A stretch of 64,000 bases of DNA from CAYLUN01 sp964386865 (GTDB taxonomy: Bacteria; Verrucomicrobiota; Kiritimatiellia; RFP12; UBA1067). Made by a program: the position numbers and the translations under genes. Below are positions 41,492 to 54,370 of the stretch, piece after piece. The stretch covers positions 1-64,000 of the forward strand of contig CAYLUN010000006.1 of the NCBI GenBank assembly GCA_964386865.1, in the 5' to 3' direction. Under the pieces are notes generated by a model that was not told the DNA's origin, searched no databases, and worked only from the letters and a program-made list of their open reading frames with translations. Within the stretch, counting starts at the first letter, position 1. Each line of letters opens with the position of its first letter.

Positions 41492-44400
41492 TCACAGTTC
41501 AGGCACCAGCACGACGCGGTAGAAACGCGACGGGTGGCCCGCCGTGCTCTCGTCGTCGAGGGTGATCACGCCGCCGGCCGCGAGGATCGGATTCCCTAGG
41601 TTGGCCCACTCGGGGTCGAACAGGTTGTCCTTGTACTGGATCTGGTAGTACCGAGTCGACACGCCGTCCCACTGGATTTGCGGCACGCCGCCGACCACCG
41701 TGAACGCCAGCGTCGGCGGATAGCCGTTCACCGTCGCCTGGAAGATACGGGTGGTCGAAAGCGGGGGCGTCCCGTCGTCCGTCACCGTGACCGCGAACCA
41801 GAGCACGTTGCCGGCATCGGCCTCCTCGGTTGTCCACGTGAACAGCCCGGTCTGGAGGTCCAGCACCGCGTCGTTGACCGGCGGGTCATACAGGTAGTAC
41901 GTGTCCAGCGCGTAGGCCAGCGTGTTGCTGGGCCAGTCGTCGTCGCGTGCCGGCACCCGGAAGTCGAGCGTCTCGCCCACGACCAGCGTCACCGCCGGGA
42001 TCGGATCCAAGATCGGCCGCGTGTTCGCCGAGAGCACGATCACCTGGAACGTGTTGGTCGCGGCCAGCGTCGGCGAGCCGCTGTCGAACACGCGCGTAGT
42101 GATGAGGTTCGTGGTCAGCCCCTGCTGGACGGTCGGCGTCCACGTGATCACGCCGTTGCTGATCACCGCGCCGGCCGGCGCGGCGAGCAGCTGATACGTG
42201 AGCATATTCGCAGGTAGGTCTGCGTCCGTCGCCACGTTCGTCACGACCATCGTGCGCAGCGCCTTGATTGTCAGGTTCGTCTGAGCCGGCAGCACCGGCG
42301 CGACGTTGACCTCGCTCACCCACACGGTGAAGCTGTTCGTCGCGGCCAGCGACGGCGCGCCGCTGTCGTACACCCGCACCGTCACGATGTTCGTGCTCGG
42401 GCCCTGCGCCTCGCTCGGCGTCCACGCGACCGCCCCCGTGTTCGTGTCGAGGTTCATGCCGCCCGGCCCNNNNNNNNNNNNNNNNNNNNNNNNNNNNNNN
42501 NNNNNNNNNNNNNNNNNNNNNNNNNNNNNNNNNNNNNNNNNNNNNNNNNNNNNNNNNNNNNNNNNNNNNTCGGCGTCCACGCGACCGCCCCCGTGTTCGT
42601 GTCGAGGTTCATGCCGCCCGGACCGGACAGGAGCTGGAAGCGCAGCGTGTCGGCGGGGAGGTCCACATCGGTGGCCGTGTTCGTCACGGCCAGCAGCGTC
42701 AGCTCATTCATCACGCGGTTCGTCGGCACCGTCAGCACCGGCGCGTCGTTGACCGCCGTAACAGTGATTGAGGCTGTATCGCTCGCCACGCTATACGCCG
42801 TGGTGCCGCCGCGGCCCGCCGCGTTCTGCTTGGTCGCGACGCTACCCGAGGTCTGGTCCCACGCGAAGTAGCTGAAGCTCGCCGTCGTGCCGTTTTGCGC
42901 GTTCGGCAGGAAGCGCACGCGGTCTTGGCTCCGCAGCAGCAGGGCGGCGTTGGTCGAAACGCTGCCGACTGCAGCCCAGCCGACGCCGGCGTTGGTCGAG
43001 TACTGCCACGACCCGTTGCCGAAGACATTCGTGAAGACCGCCACGCCTTGGAGCGCGCCCGCGTCCACGTCACTGATCGACGTGCCGACGATGTTCGCGA
43101 CCGTCATGCCCGCGTTGTTGACCGCATCCTCCGTGAGGGAGGTCATCACGGGGTTGGTCGGCGCCAGCACGGGCGCGTCGTTCACCGCGCTCACGACGAT
43201 CTGGAACGTCTGGGTCGGCGAGCTGTCCTGCCCGCCGTACGCCGTGCCGCCGTTGTCCAACAGGTAGAGGCTGACTGTCGCGACGCCGTTTGCGTTCGGA
43301 GCGGAGGTGAACGTGAGTGTTCCGTTCGTCGCAACGCTCGGTGCCGCGCTGAAGAGAGCCGGTGCCGAGTTCGTGCAGGCGAACGCACAGGTCTGCCACG
43401 CCTCGTGGGCGGGACCGGCGCTGATGCCGCTGGCCCAGCCGACCACGGTGTGCGATCCAGAGTCTTCGTCCACGTACTGATCGGCACCCTTCGTAAATGA
43501 GGGCGCGTGATTCACGGCGAGCACGAAGAACGACACCGAGGCGCTGTTCGAGAGGGCGGTATCGCTCACGGTCAGCCAGACGGTGTTCGAGCCGGGCAGC
43601 AGCCACGTGTGTTCGGCCACGGCGTTCGTCGAATCGGTCGAGCCATCGCCCTCGAAGTCCCACGCGTAGAACAGGTCGTCGCCGTTCGGGTCGTAAGAAT
43701 TGGTGGCCACCAGCGTGACCGGGCGGCCCTCGTAGACGGTGTAGGGGCCGCCGGCGTCGGCCACCGGCGCTTGGTTGTCTCCGACCGAGCAGGTCGCGTA
43801 GTCCCACCCCGAGGTCATCTTCACGCCGTTGTTCATCACGCCGTTGTCCACGACGCGCAGCGCGACGGTCTGCGGCCCAGGCTCGGTGAAGCGCATGAAG
43901 AAAGTCGGCGCGTTCGTGAGGAGGTCGGGCTCGTCGTCATTGTCGAAGTCCCACTGATACTGCGTAATGAAGTCCGTGGGGTCGATGTCGCGCGACTCGC
44001 TGCCGGAGAGGCGCACAAGAACCCCCGCCGACGCGGACTTCGGTACGGTGGCGTGCGCGTACGGCGCGTGCGGCGGCTCCGCGATAACGATGGTCTTGAA
44101 GGTCTCATCGCTCTGCGGCGGGTCGGCATCGTCGACCACCTTCAAATGGACGGTCACCATAACCGGCACGTCGCCCGTCACGGCGGGATGCGGGTCGGGC
44201 CACGTGTAGACGACATTGGTGTCGGCGGGGTCGGTGGTGATCAGGTCGAAGTTGCCGTCGTTGTCGAAATCCCACATGTACTTGGCGATCTTCTTGGTCG
44301 GGTCGACTGAGAAGGAACGCTCGGCGCTCAGGGTGAGCGGGATGCCGTAGCCCCACACGGCGGGTGCCGTGATGATGGCTTCCGGCGGCTGCGTGAAGAG

Positions 44401-47400
44401 CGACGGCGTCAGCATCACGATGGCCCAGGAGGTGGAGAGCTCGTAGCCGAGTTCGCCGCCGGCGTTCATATAGTAGGTGCCAAGCCAGGAGCCGTCGCTA
44501 TTCTGTTGGTCGGTGATAATCCGGCGGATGCCCGAAGCCTCATCGGCGTACCAGTTGAACCCGTTGCGGAGGACCTCTACGTTGGACGGCCTGGCCAGCC
44601 GCAGCGCCTTGGTTAGCGCGTAGCGTCCGTAGTAGTTCTTCAGGCTGGGGTCGCCGTATGTTCCCGCCCATCCGGCCGCGATGGTGTCTTCGGTTTGCGC
44701 CCACAGGTCGTTGGTGGTCGTGACATCGTCCATGGCCAACTGCACCAGCGCGGACGGCGTCGTGTTGTAGGTGTAGCCCCAAGGATGGCCGGAGCCCTCA
44801 TAGCCGAAGCCGCCGGAGCCGTTCCAGCTGGCACTGAGCCAGATCTTATTCTCGCTCTTGACATAGTCCGGGCAGACGATGCCGAAATTATCCTCGGCCG
44901 CCAGGATGCCGATCGCCCCCCACTGGCTGACCGAGTTGTCCGAACTGCCGGAACGCCAGCCGTAGCGCCAGCCGCCGCGGCCGCCCGTTGCGGGCTGTCC
45001 CTGACCCCAGGCGTACATGTCGACCATGTCTTGCAAGAGATCGTAGAACGAGCGTCCTTTAATGTTGTCGCCGCCTGTCGCAGCGATGAACGTCCGCGCC
45101 TGCGAAGCGGCCACGGCGTCCATGACCATGCCCAGCTCATAAGGCGGATAGCTGCACGCGACATCGATCGCGATGCCGTTCGAGGCGGCGACGGCTAGCA
45201 GGTTGGGCTTGACCTTGCCGTCGGCGGAGGCGGCCAGGGCCGCCGCGGGCGACGGTGCGGCGTAGGCCGGCCAGACGCCGGTCCGGGCGCTTTCTTGTCC
45301 CAGCGAGTAGGAGGCGGGCAGCAGCATCGCTGCGGAGACGGTCTGCGCCGCAGACGGCGCGGGCGGCGCGTACCCGACGCCCACCACGTTGGCCCGCAGC
45401 GTGGTGAAGAGATACCGGAAGCCCCTATCGACGGTCTCCACATAGGGATCCTCGTCGCCGAAGCCGTCCACGCGGTGGCCGTTGATCTCGAAGGCCTGCA
45501 GAGCCGAAGCGGTGGCGGCCGCCGTAGAGTCGTGCCAGCCGCCGCTGGCCTTATTCTGGCGCTTGTGTAGCCACCACAGTCCCTCGTCAACCGCGATTTG
45601 CGCGCGTGTTTCCAGATTGCTTTCGAGCAGCATGACACGGTATTCGTCGGAACCCGCCAACTCCGCGCCGTCCCAGACTGTCAGGCGGGCGACATAGCTC
45701 TTGCCCTCGCCGCCCGTATAGGCGTGCGAGGCCTCGATCGCGTAGGTGTTGGCGACGCTTTGCACGGCCGTCGTGGTGCCGTCGCCGAAGTCCCATGAGT
45801 AAGTCAGCGAGCCCGCGTCGCGAACGATGCCCTTGAGCGTCACTGTCGCACTCGCGTAGGCCGGATGGTACTCGTTCGTGTTGCCATGATAGGGCACGCA
45901 GATGACGTTGGGTGCGAGGTTCGGAACGATGGTCACCGCGACGGACGCGCTGTTGGAAAGGCTGGCGCCGGTGACGACCGTGAGCTTGGCGGTGTAGACG
46001 CCTTCCGCGCCGTAGGTGTAGAACGGCCGGACGCCGACCCGGTCCATGTCGTCGTCGGCGGTTCCGTTTCCGTCGCTGTCGCTGGCGACGTTTACGTCCC
46101 AGAGGTAGCGGGCGATGCCCTCGGCGTTGCCGCTGGCGTCATGCGAGAGGCTGGCGTCGAAGTAGACCGGCGGTCCGCCGGCCCCGCCCTGGTAGGGGCC
46201 GCCCGCGTCCGCCGTCGGGGCCTGCGCCTCGACCACGTGGACAGTCGCCGTGGCAGCCGGCGACGCCTGCTCGTAATTGTCGTAGACTACGAGCGCGACG
46301 GTGTAGTCTCCCACCGCGTTATACTGGTGCTGCGGCCGCGCGCCCGTTCCGGCACTGCCATCGCCGAAGTCCCACGCGTAGCGGGCCACCGCGTAGTCGT
46401 CCGACGAGCCGGTGCCATCCAAGCGCGTCCACGCGTTGACCTCCACCGTATAGGGCCCACCGGCGTCCGCTACAGGCGGCTGACCCGGCGACAGGATCAC
46501 GTTCGCCACGTGGACGTGCGTCTGCAGCACGTGATCCGTCACGCGAAGCGCGACGGGGTTGCTGCCCATCTGCGCCGCGGAGAAGGTGTGGCGCACGCTG
46601 AGCCCGGTGTCGCCCGAAGGCCGGAAGCCGGCCTGCGCGTCGTAGGCCCAGTCCCACTCGTAGGTGTAGAGGTCGTGGTCGTCGGTGCTGAGCGCGGCCG
46701 AGAAGAGGAACGTCCACAGCCCGCCCACGCAGTTCGTCTCGCTGCCGTACTTGTCGCCGCCCATGTTGGCGACGGGCGGCGCGTTCTTGACGAGCGTCAC
46801 CGTCGTGGTGGCGCTGGCCGTGTTGAGAACCTGATCCCAGACCGTCAGGACGGCCTGGCGCTCGCCGGGCTCATAGAGGCGGTACGTGGGCGTCGCGCCA
46901 GCGGTGATCTCGCGCACGTCGTCCACCACCACCGTCCCGTAGTACACGTCGAGGCCACGGCGGAACGTGGTCGCCGTTCCGTAGTTGGAGTCGTAGAGGA
47001 GCGTCCACTCGGGTGCGCCGTCGGCCTTCAGGTAGTAGCGCGCGCCCTGCACAGGCTTCAGCTCGATCCGAACCTGGTACCACTGGTCGGGCGCATAGCC
47101 TCCGAAGCTGCCGCGGTAGCTGCTGTCTTCATAGACTTGCAGCGAGCCGTTGCAGAAGTAGAGGGCATACGGCATCTGGTCGTAGTTGTAGCGCGTGCCC
47201 GTATTCATGAACCCGATCATGGCCCACACGCTCGAGATCGGCTGGAAGCGGGCCTCGAGGGCCATGCCGTAGCCGCGCGTGTAGAGGTCGCGGCTGAAGC
47301 AATAGCGCTGGCCCCATGTCCACGCGGTATTTACGACCGCCACTTGGTTGCTCTGGCTCACGCCCGCCGCGCTCGTCACCCACTTCTGCGCGCAGAGGTT

Positions 47401-50400
47401 CGTGCCGTCGAAGGTGTCGGCGCCCAAGTCCCACAGGTAGTGGCTGATCGATGACTCGGCGTCGAACGAGTTCGTACCGCTGACCACGATGTTCCAGGCG
47501 CCGGTGCTGGCGTGACCGGTGAACTCGTCGAAGCTGTACGGGCCGCCCGGCACGGCTGTGGGCGCGCCGCCGCTCACCACCGTCACCGTCGCGACTGCCA
47601 GATTCGTTTGGAGGACGTGGTCGGTCACGCGCAGCGCCACGGTGTAGACGCCCGCGTTAGTCCACGCGTGCGTGGTGGTCGAGGCGGTGTCGCCCGAGGG
47701 CGTGAATGCGCCGTCGTAATCCCAGTCCCATTCGTACGTGTAGATCCCGTGGTCGTCGGCCGAGGCCGTCGCCGCGAACGGGAAGGTCCAGACCCGCTCG
47801 ACCGCGTTGGACTCGTACTGCGTCTGCGAGGCGGGCGCGATGGCCGCCGACGGCGGATCGTTGACGAGCAACGTAACGGTCGTGCTGTCCGTGTCTGTCA
47901 GCCCGGTCGGATCGGTGACGGTCAGGGTCACGGGATGAACGCCCACTCCGTACAGCCGATAGGACGGCGTCTTGCCGACCGCGATCTCTTGAACGGATGC
48001 TAGCGTGCAGGTTCCCGAGCCGACCGTCACGCCGCGGCGCAGGGATGCGTCGACGGTGGTGGACGTCTCGCCTAAGAAGATCCATGCGGAGGCTCCGTGC
48101 TCGCGGTAGTAGTAACGAGCGCCAGCCCCGGCCTTGAGGTCGATGCGGACGTCGTACCACGTATCATAGGCGTACCCGCAGCCGGTATTGAACGTCCAGC
48201 TCCGGGTGTATTCGCCCAGATAGATGACTCCGTTGTAGAAGTCCAGCGAGTGGACGAACTGATTGTAGTGGAAGGTCGCGTTGTCATTCTTCCACCCGAC
48301 AACGATGTCGCCTGCGGTAAACATCGCCGTGCACTCGAAGGAAAGTCCTTCGGCCCGCGCGTACGTATCGCGGCTAACCAGATAGCGCTGCGTCCAATCG
48401 CCGTTGCCCGCGATGGCGATGCGGTTGCTTTGGGAGACGCCGGCCGGCGCGACAGACCACTTGCTCGAGTCAGGAACCTGGCCGTCAAACGTATCGGCGC
48501 CCAGATTCCAGCGGTAGGTCAGGAGGGTCGCGAAAGACACCGTATCGGTGGACGCGCCGCCATCCAGGTTCACGCGCCAGCCGCCTGCCAGCGCGTCGCC
48601 CGTGAATTCGTCCACGCTGTACGGGCCGCCCGCAGCGGCGGTGGGCGGCGCCACGATCGGCAGCGTCATGTCCACGTCCGTCACGGCGTTTGTCACGCGC
48701 AATGGATTCCCGCCGTAGTCCGCGCGCGATTCCCAGAAGTCCCACGTCCCGTCCCCGTCGAAGTCGCGGTAACACCAGACCGTGTAGTTCGTCGGCGCGG
48801 GCACGCCGGCGAGCATGTAGGGCCCGGCGGTCGGTATCGTGACCGTGTGGAAGCCCACGCCTTCGACGTCGTCCGCGGCCACGGCGGCGTCGCCGACAAG
48901 CGCGCCATGGTTGAGGTTGAGCGTGAGGTCGTTGGCCGTGCCGTCGTCGAAGGTCCAACACGCGGCGAGGCCGGTCTCCGCGCCGCTCGGCGCGCGCCAC
49001 ATGGCCGACGCGACTTCATGCGGGGAAAGCGCCCGGTCCCAGATCCGGACGTCGTCCACGCGGCCCTGGAAGAACCGCTGCGGCGTCCCGCCGCCCCACG
49101 CCGCGCCGATCTCCACGGGGCGGTTGTTGAGTGCGATCGGCCCGGTGCAGGCACGCGCCGCCATCAGCGTACCGTCAACGTAGAGCTTCAATTCGGCGCC
49201 GTCGTAGGTACCCGCCACGTGGTGCCAGGTGTCGTCCAACACTCGGCTGGAGGTCACGCCGACCACCGTGTTCCAATCCACGCCGTTGCCGAAGTACCAG
49301 TCGATCGTGCCGCTGGCCCCCGTTCCTTGCATGGCCCAGCCGGTGACATCAGTGAAGCCGTGCGACTTATCGATGATTAGGTAATGCTCCGCAGGCTGCG
49401 ACGCACTACCTTTCACCCAGAACTCCACGGTGATGGCGCTGGTCATGTTGAGGCTGGGCGCGTCCGGCACCGACACATAGTCGCCGCTGCCATCCAACAC
49501 CAGCACGCGATTCGTAAAGGCGTGCTCCCGCGCGACCACCCGAACGGTTCCCGTCTGGGTGCCGCCGTACAGAACGTCGCCGGCGATCGACGTCAGCAGC
49601 GACGAGCCCGAGTTCGGATTCGTGCCATGCGCGACTTCTTCGCCGTCGGGCTGGCCGTCTCCGTCCGAGTCCGCTTTGAGAGGGTCCGTGCCGTAGAGGC
49701 CGGTCTCATCCTCGTCGCTCAGGCCGTCCACGTCGGTGTCGTGCCGGATGACGATNNNNNNNNNNNNNNNNNNNNNNNNNNNNNNNNNNNNNNNNNNNNN
49801 NNNNNNNNNNNNNNNNNNNNNNNNNNNNNNNNNNNNNNNNNNNNNNNNNNNNNNNCCGCTCCAGCTGCCCCACCAGTTGCCTGACCCGCCGCTGGAGCCA
49901 AGCTCCTCCGGGTTCTCGGAGCTGCCATAGACGACGCCTCCGGCGGCACCCCAGTTGCCGCGGCCGCCAGGGCCGCCGTACCCGCCGCCGCCGCCCGCCG
50001 CGTTGTTCTGGCCGTAGCCCGGCCCCTTGCCGACGACCGAGCCGCTCACCGCCGCATAGCCCTCGCCGTCCGCTGTGACCGCACCGCCTTCTTCGACGGC
50101 CACTTCGCCTGCCTCGATGACCGCCCCTCGGCCCGCCCACAGCCCACTGATCTGGGCGGCGGCGTTCACGCTCCGACAGCGCAGCGCGCCGTTGCTGACC
50201 ACGCTCAAGAGCGTATTCACGGTTAGCAACGATTCGCCCGGCAGCGTCAGAACCGCGCCGCCTTGCACGGTCGCGGAGCCGAACGTGTTGGTCAGTTCTA
50301 CGAACGTCGTTTGCGCATAGACGTGAACGTGACCGCCAGCCACGGAGGTGTCTACGAAAACCAGCGAGCCCATACCTCCCACGTAGCCGTTCCAGCCGTT

Positions 50401-53400
50401 GCCGCCGGCCACCGTCGAGGCACCTGCCCCTGTGAACCCCGAGGCGTCCGCATGGTACACCGCGATCCGCCCGCCGCCGCCCGCGCCGCCGGAGTAGCCC
50501 GACGCGAAATCGCCGCCGCGCGCCTGGAAGCTGCCCGCGCCGGTCAGCGTGCCGGCTGTGACCCACAGCGAGCCGCCCGCTCCCGCTCCGCTGTGCTCGA
50601 CCGGCGTGCCGCCATTGGCGCTCACGACGCCTTCGAGCGTCAGCGTGTCCGTCACCAGCAGCCGGATCGCGCCGCCGCCCGCGCCGCTCCAGCGCGACTC
50701 CCAGGAGCCGCCGCTCGCGCCCAAGCCGACGGGCTCCAGCGGATCGCCGTAAGTCGGCCCCAGCGAGCCGCCCCACGAGCCTAACGTCCCCAAGCCAGCG
50801 TGGCTGGCGCCGTTGAGAGCCCCCGGCGCGCCGGGGCCGACGCCCCAGGCGTTGCCCTGGTCGTGCCGGCCCGCGTAGCCCTGCCCGTCCGCGGAGATCC
50901 GGCCGCCGGCCTCGACCACCACGTTGCTCGCGCGGAGCGTTGCCCCGCTGCCGGCCCACTGCCCGCTCACTTGAGCCGTGTTGTTCGTGCTCTGGCAGAG
51001 CACCACCCCGTCGCCCGCCACCCGCAGCTCGCCCGCCACCTCGACGGTCGCCCCGCCGCCGACGCGGAGCGTTGCGTTTGACTCCACCCGCATCTCGCCC
51101 GCCTCCAAGCGGAAGCCCGCGGGAACCCGCAGCGTGCCGCCGCCACCTACGACGACCGCGCGATAGACGGCGGTGGTGCCTGGGAATGTGAAATCGTCGT
51201 AGACCGCAAGCTCCTGCTCCTCGGCGCCGCCCGTGCCCCGGATGAAGACCACCGTACCGTGAGCACCGGGATTGTCGCCGCCGCCGCCGCTGGCCGTCGA
51301 GGCTGCGAACCCGGTAAAGGCCGCGTCGTCCAGGCTGTAGACCGCGACCCGGCCGCCGCCGCCGCCGCCCGCCCAGTAGGCGCTGCCGGGCGAGCCGCCG
51401 TCTGCCGTGAACGCGCCCGCGCCGGAGAGCGTGTGCGCCGTGACCCACACGGAGCCGCCTGCTCCCGCGCCGGATTCGCACGCCCAGTCGCTCGACGAGG
51501 CTCCGCCGTTGGCGCTGACCGTCCCGTCCAGCGCCAGCTCGTTGCCTACGATCAGCCGGATCGCGCCGCCGCCCGCGCCGCCCCACGCCCGCTCATCCGG
51601 CGGGGCGCCGGAACCGAGGTCGGCGGGCTCGAGCGGCGAGCCGTAGGCCGGCCCGCCCGGACGTCCGCGCCGGTCGTTCCCGCCCGCGCCCCCATAGCCG
51701 GCGCCCGGGGAGATGTCATCCACGCGTGTCGCGGTGCCAGGCCCGCAGCCGTGCACCCAGTCCTCCTGCCACCCGATGTAGCCCTGGCCGTCCGCCGTGA
51801 TCGTGCCGCCCGCCTCGACGATCACGTCCGCCGCCTCGATCGTCACCCCCCGGCCGACCCACTGCCCGCCCACTTGCGCGGCGTTGTCGGCACCTTCGCA
51901 CACCAGCGTCCCGCCGTCCGCCACCCACAGGGCTCCGGTCACCGTCAGCGTCGACCCGCCTCCCACGGTCAGGGTCGCGCCGGTCGAGACGTTGAGCGCG
52001 AAGGCGTCGAACGTCTGGTTGGAGGCGGTCGTCAACACGGCCCCGTCATGGACCGTCACCGCCCCGAATACCGCCGTCTCCCCCCCCACCCGCCCGCGCT
52101 CGTACACGTCGAGGCTGTCGGGGGTGCTCGCCGTCCCAAGCATCAGGCAGAAGCCCGTTTCGCCGTTGTGCTCAGCCCCGTTACCGCCGACCGCCGTCGT
52201 CGTGGCAAAACCGGTGAACCCGCCGGCGTCCGCGCTGTACACCGCGATGTGGCCGCCGCCGCCGCCGCCGCCCGCGTAGCCGGGATGGTAGGAGCCGCCC
52301 ACGGCCTCGAACCGGCCGCCGCCGAGCAGCGTGGACGCGGTCGCCCACACGGAGCCGCCCGCGCCGCCGCCCGCATGCCCGCTCGCGTTGCCGCCGTTGG
52401 CCGTGACCCGACCGTCCAGCGTCAGCGTGTCGCTGACCGTCAGACGGATCGCGCCGCCGCCCGCGCCGCTCGGGCCGTACCAGTGCGTGCCGCCGCTGGA
52501 GCCGAGGCTGGTCGGCGTCAGCGACAACCCGTAGGCCGGGCCGCTCTTGTAATAGCTGCCCGAATCGCCGTTGCCGCCCCGTCCGCCGTGGCTCCCGCCC
52601 GCGCCCGCATGTACGCTGCCGCCCTCGCCAGACCCCGGGCCGAAGCCGTTCTGGATGTCCGCCGTCTGCGCGGCATACCCTTGGCTGTCGGCCGAGATCC
52701 GCCCGTCCGACTCGACGAGCAGGTTGCTCGCCGAAAGCGTGACGCCGCGGCCCACCCAGAGCCCGCCCACCTGTGCGGCGTTATCGACGCTCTTGCACAG
52801 CACCGTGGCGTCCTTCGCCACGTAGAAGTCGCCGGACACCGCCACAGTCGCGCCGCCGCCCAGGGCCACGGTGGCACCCGTGGACACGTTGAAGGCCGAC
52901 GCGGCGAGCGTCAGATTCGTGGCCAGCGTCAGCGTCGCGCCATCGTGAACCGTCACCGAGGCGTAGGCCGCCGACGGCTGCTGAAGGTCGCCGAACTGGT
53001 ACACGTCGAGGTGGTTCGGCACGGCGCCGGTGTCGATCATCATTCCGGAGCCGGTCTCGCCGTTGTGCTCGGCCCCGCTGCCGCCGACCGCCGTTGTGGC
53101 GGAGAAGCCGGTGAAGCCGCTGGCGTCGCCGCTGTACACCGCCATGCGTCCGCCGCCGCCGCCGCCGCTGGAGTAGCCCGGCTGGTAGGAGCCGCCACTG
53201 GCTTCGAACCGGCCTCCGCCAGCCAGCGTCGCGGCCGTCACCCACAGCGAGCCGCCCGCGCCGCCGCCTGCGTGCCCGGTGCCCGCGCCGCCGTTGGCCG
53301 TGACCAGCCCGTCGAGGGTCAGCGTGCCGGTGACGGTCAGCCGGATGGCGCCGCCGCCCGCGCCGCTCGGGCCGCCCCAGTGCGTACCGCCGCTCGAGCC

Positions 53401-54045
53401 AAGCTCCACGGGCGTCAGCGACAGGCCGTACGCCGGGCAGCTCTTGTAGTAGCTGCCCGCGTCGCCGTTGCCGCCGCGGCCGCCGTGGCTGCCGCCCGCG
53501 CCCGCGTGCCCCCCCCCGCCCTCGCCGAACCCGGGGCCGATGCCGTTCGCATAGGCGGTCTGCTGGGCCGCGTACCCCTGGGCGTCCGCTGAGATTCGGC
53601 TGCCGGAGTCAATGTTCAGCGAGCCCGCCTGAATCGTCACGCCACGCCCCACCCATGCGCCCTCAACCTGCGCCGCCGTGTTCGTGCCTCGGCACACCAA
53701 GGTCGAGGAGGCCGCGAGCGTCACGTCATTCGACACGCGCAGTGCCGATCCGCCCGAGAGGTAGACCGCGCTCGCGTCGGCCGCGAGCGAGCGCACGGCG
53801 AGGTTCGTCGAAGCCGAATCGATCACCGCCCCCAGTTCGGCTGAAACGTCGCCGAACACGTGGTCGCCTTGGAGGGTCACCACGCAGGCCTGGGCAACGA
53901 GGTTCGACCCCTCGTACATCAGGTCGCCCTCCCCGATGAGCGTATCCGACGTGAACACCACGGGATCAGCCCAGACGCCTGCCCAGAACGGCAAACAGGC
54001 GGAGAGTAAAGCACCAACCAACCCACGCGCGCACCTACTTTTCAT
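41492..54045 (-). CDS. Giant secreted multidomain surface protein (beta-helix repeats, LamG, PKD, alpha-toroid, cadherin-like), split by two assembly gaps
   Basis: One gene of at least 4,118 codons starting at the ATG at 54045 (GGGAG upstream; signal peptide ending FWAGVWA). Order: five approximately 300-residue Gly-rich beta-helix repeats (each with AQVxGxWxGRG and GAGGGAIRL; 50.0-53.8 kb), gap, thrombospondin type 3 calcium motif (DTDVDGLSDEDETG), LamG (48.9-49.5 kb), at least six PKD domains, two of which contain ConA-like insertions, an alpha/alpha-toroid domain resembling prenyltransferase/squalene-cyclase repeats (GGWRYGW, DGSWLGTYYMN; 44.4-45.6 kb), more PKD domains, cadherin-like domains, gap, two Ig-like repeats and a C-terminal module ending RFYRVVLVPEL. 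The reading frame shifts across the second gap because gap length is arbitrary. It is probably an adhesin or glycan-binding surface protein. Confidence 0.8.
42470..42569. other. Assembly gap (100 N) in a tandem repeat
   Basis: Nearly identical sequence of about 50 nt (encoding GGMNLDTNTGAVAWTP) flanks both sides, so the assembler probably broke in a repeated Ig-like domain. The true length is unknown. Confidence 0.95.
49756..49855. other. Assembly gap (100 N)
   Basis: The gap separates the fifth beta-helix repeat from the thrombospondin type 3 motif of the giant gene. Additional beta-helix copies may be missing. Confidence 0.95.
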
Positions 54046-54370
54046 GTCAGACTCCCGGTTGACGGTTCGAGGTGAAAGCGGAAGAAAGTCACACAGAGGC
54101 GACGATTAGCGAGCGGAGAGATGAGCCAGCAGAAACACAACACAACAAGTTCTATTCAAGCAATACGCATAGGATAATCAGAAGCGACACAAGAAATCAA
54201 GTGTTTTAAACAGTTCATCCTGAACCGCCCGCCGCGTTCTGGCGTTAGATGAATCGGTTGGTTTGCGCGCTTGAAGTCGCCTCGTCATAGGGGGTGGCCC
54301 GCCGCCCGCAGGCGGCTCGGGGAGCCGACCCTGTCGCGCCGTTTCGCGGTCCAGGTCGCTTCAGGGATCA
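54046..54370. other. Upstream region of the giant surface-protein gene, no gene
   Basis: AT-rich relative to the rest of the window near 54130-54220. It carries a possible promoter for the giant gene and, next to the znuB stop, a short GCCGCCCGCAGGCGGC palindrome. Confidence 0.6.
54171..54200 (-). promoter_or_regulatory. Possible promoter of the giant surface-protein gene
   Basis: On the minus strand TTGATT, an 18-nt spacer and TATCCT lie about 125 nt upstream of the ATG, in an AT-rich island. Confidence 0.35.

Noticed and set aside
44390..45640. Toroid region as a functional squalene/hopene cyclase
   Set aside because: It is embedded in a secreted PKD-rich protein and I see no DxDD catalytic motif, so only fold similarity is claimed.
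45865..47454. Long plus-strand open frame inside the giant surface-protein gene, and a similar one at 51259-53592
   Set aside because: Arg/Ala/Val-rich, low-complexity translation with no domain, start context or signal. It is antisense to clearly coding PKD and beta-helix sequence; long antisense frames are expected at this GC content.
50000..53700. Possible DNA tandem repeats from runs of GCCGCCGCC
   Set aside because: These are Gly-rich codons within the beta-helix repeats of the surface protein, not independent microsatellites.
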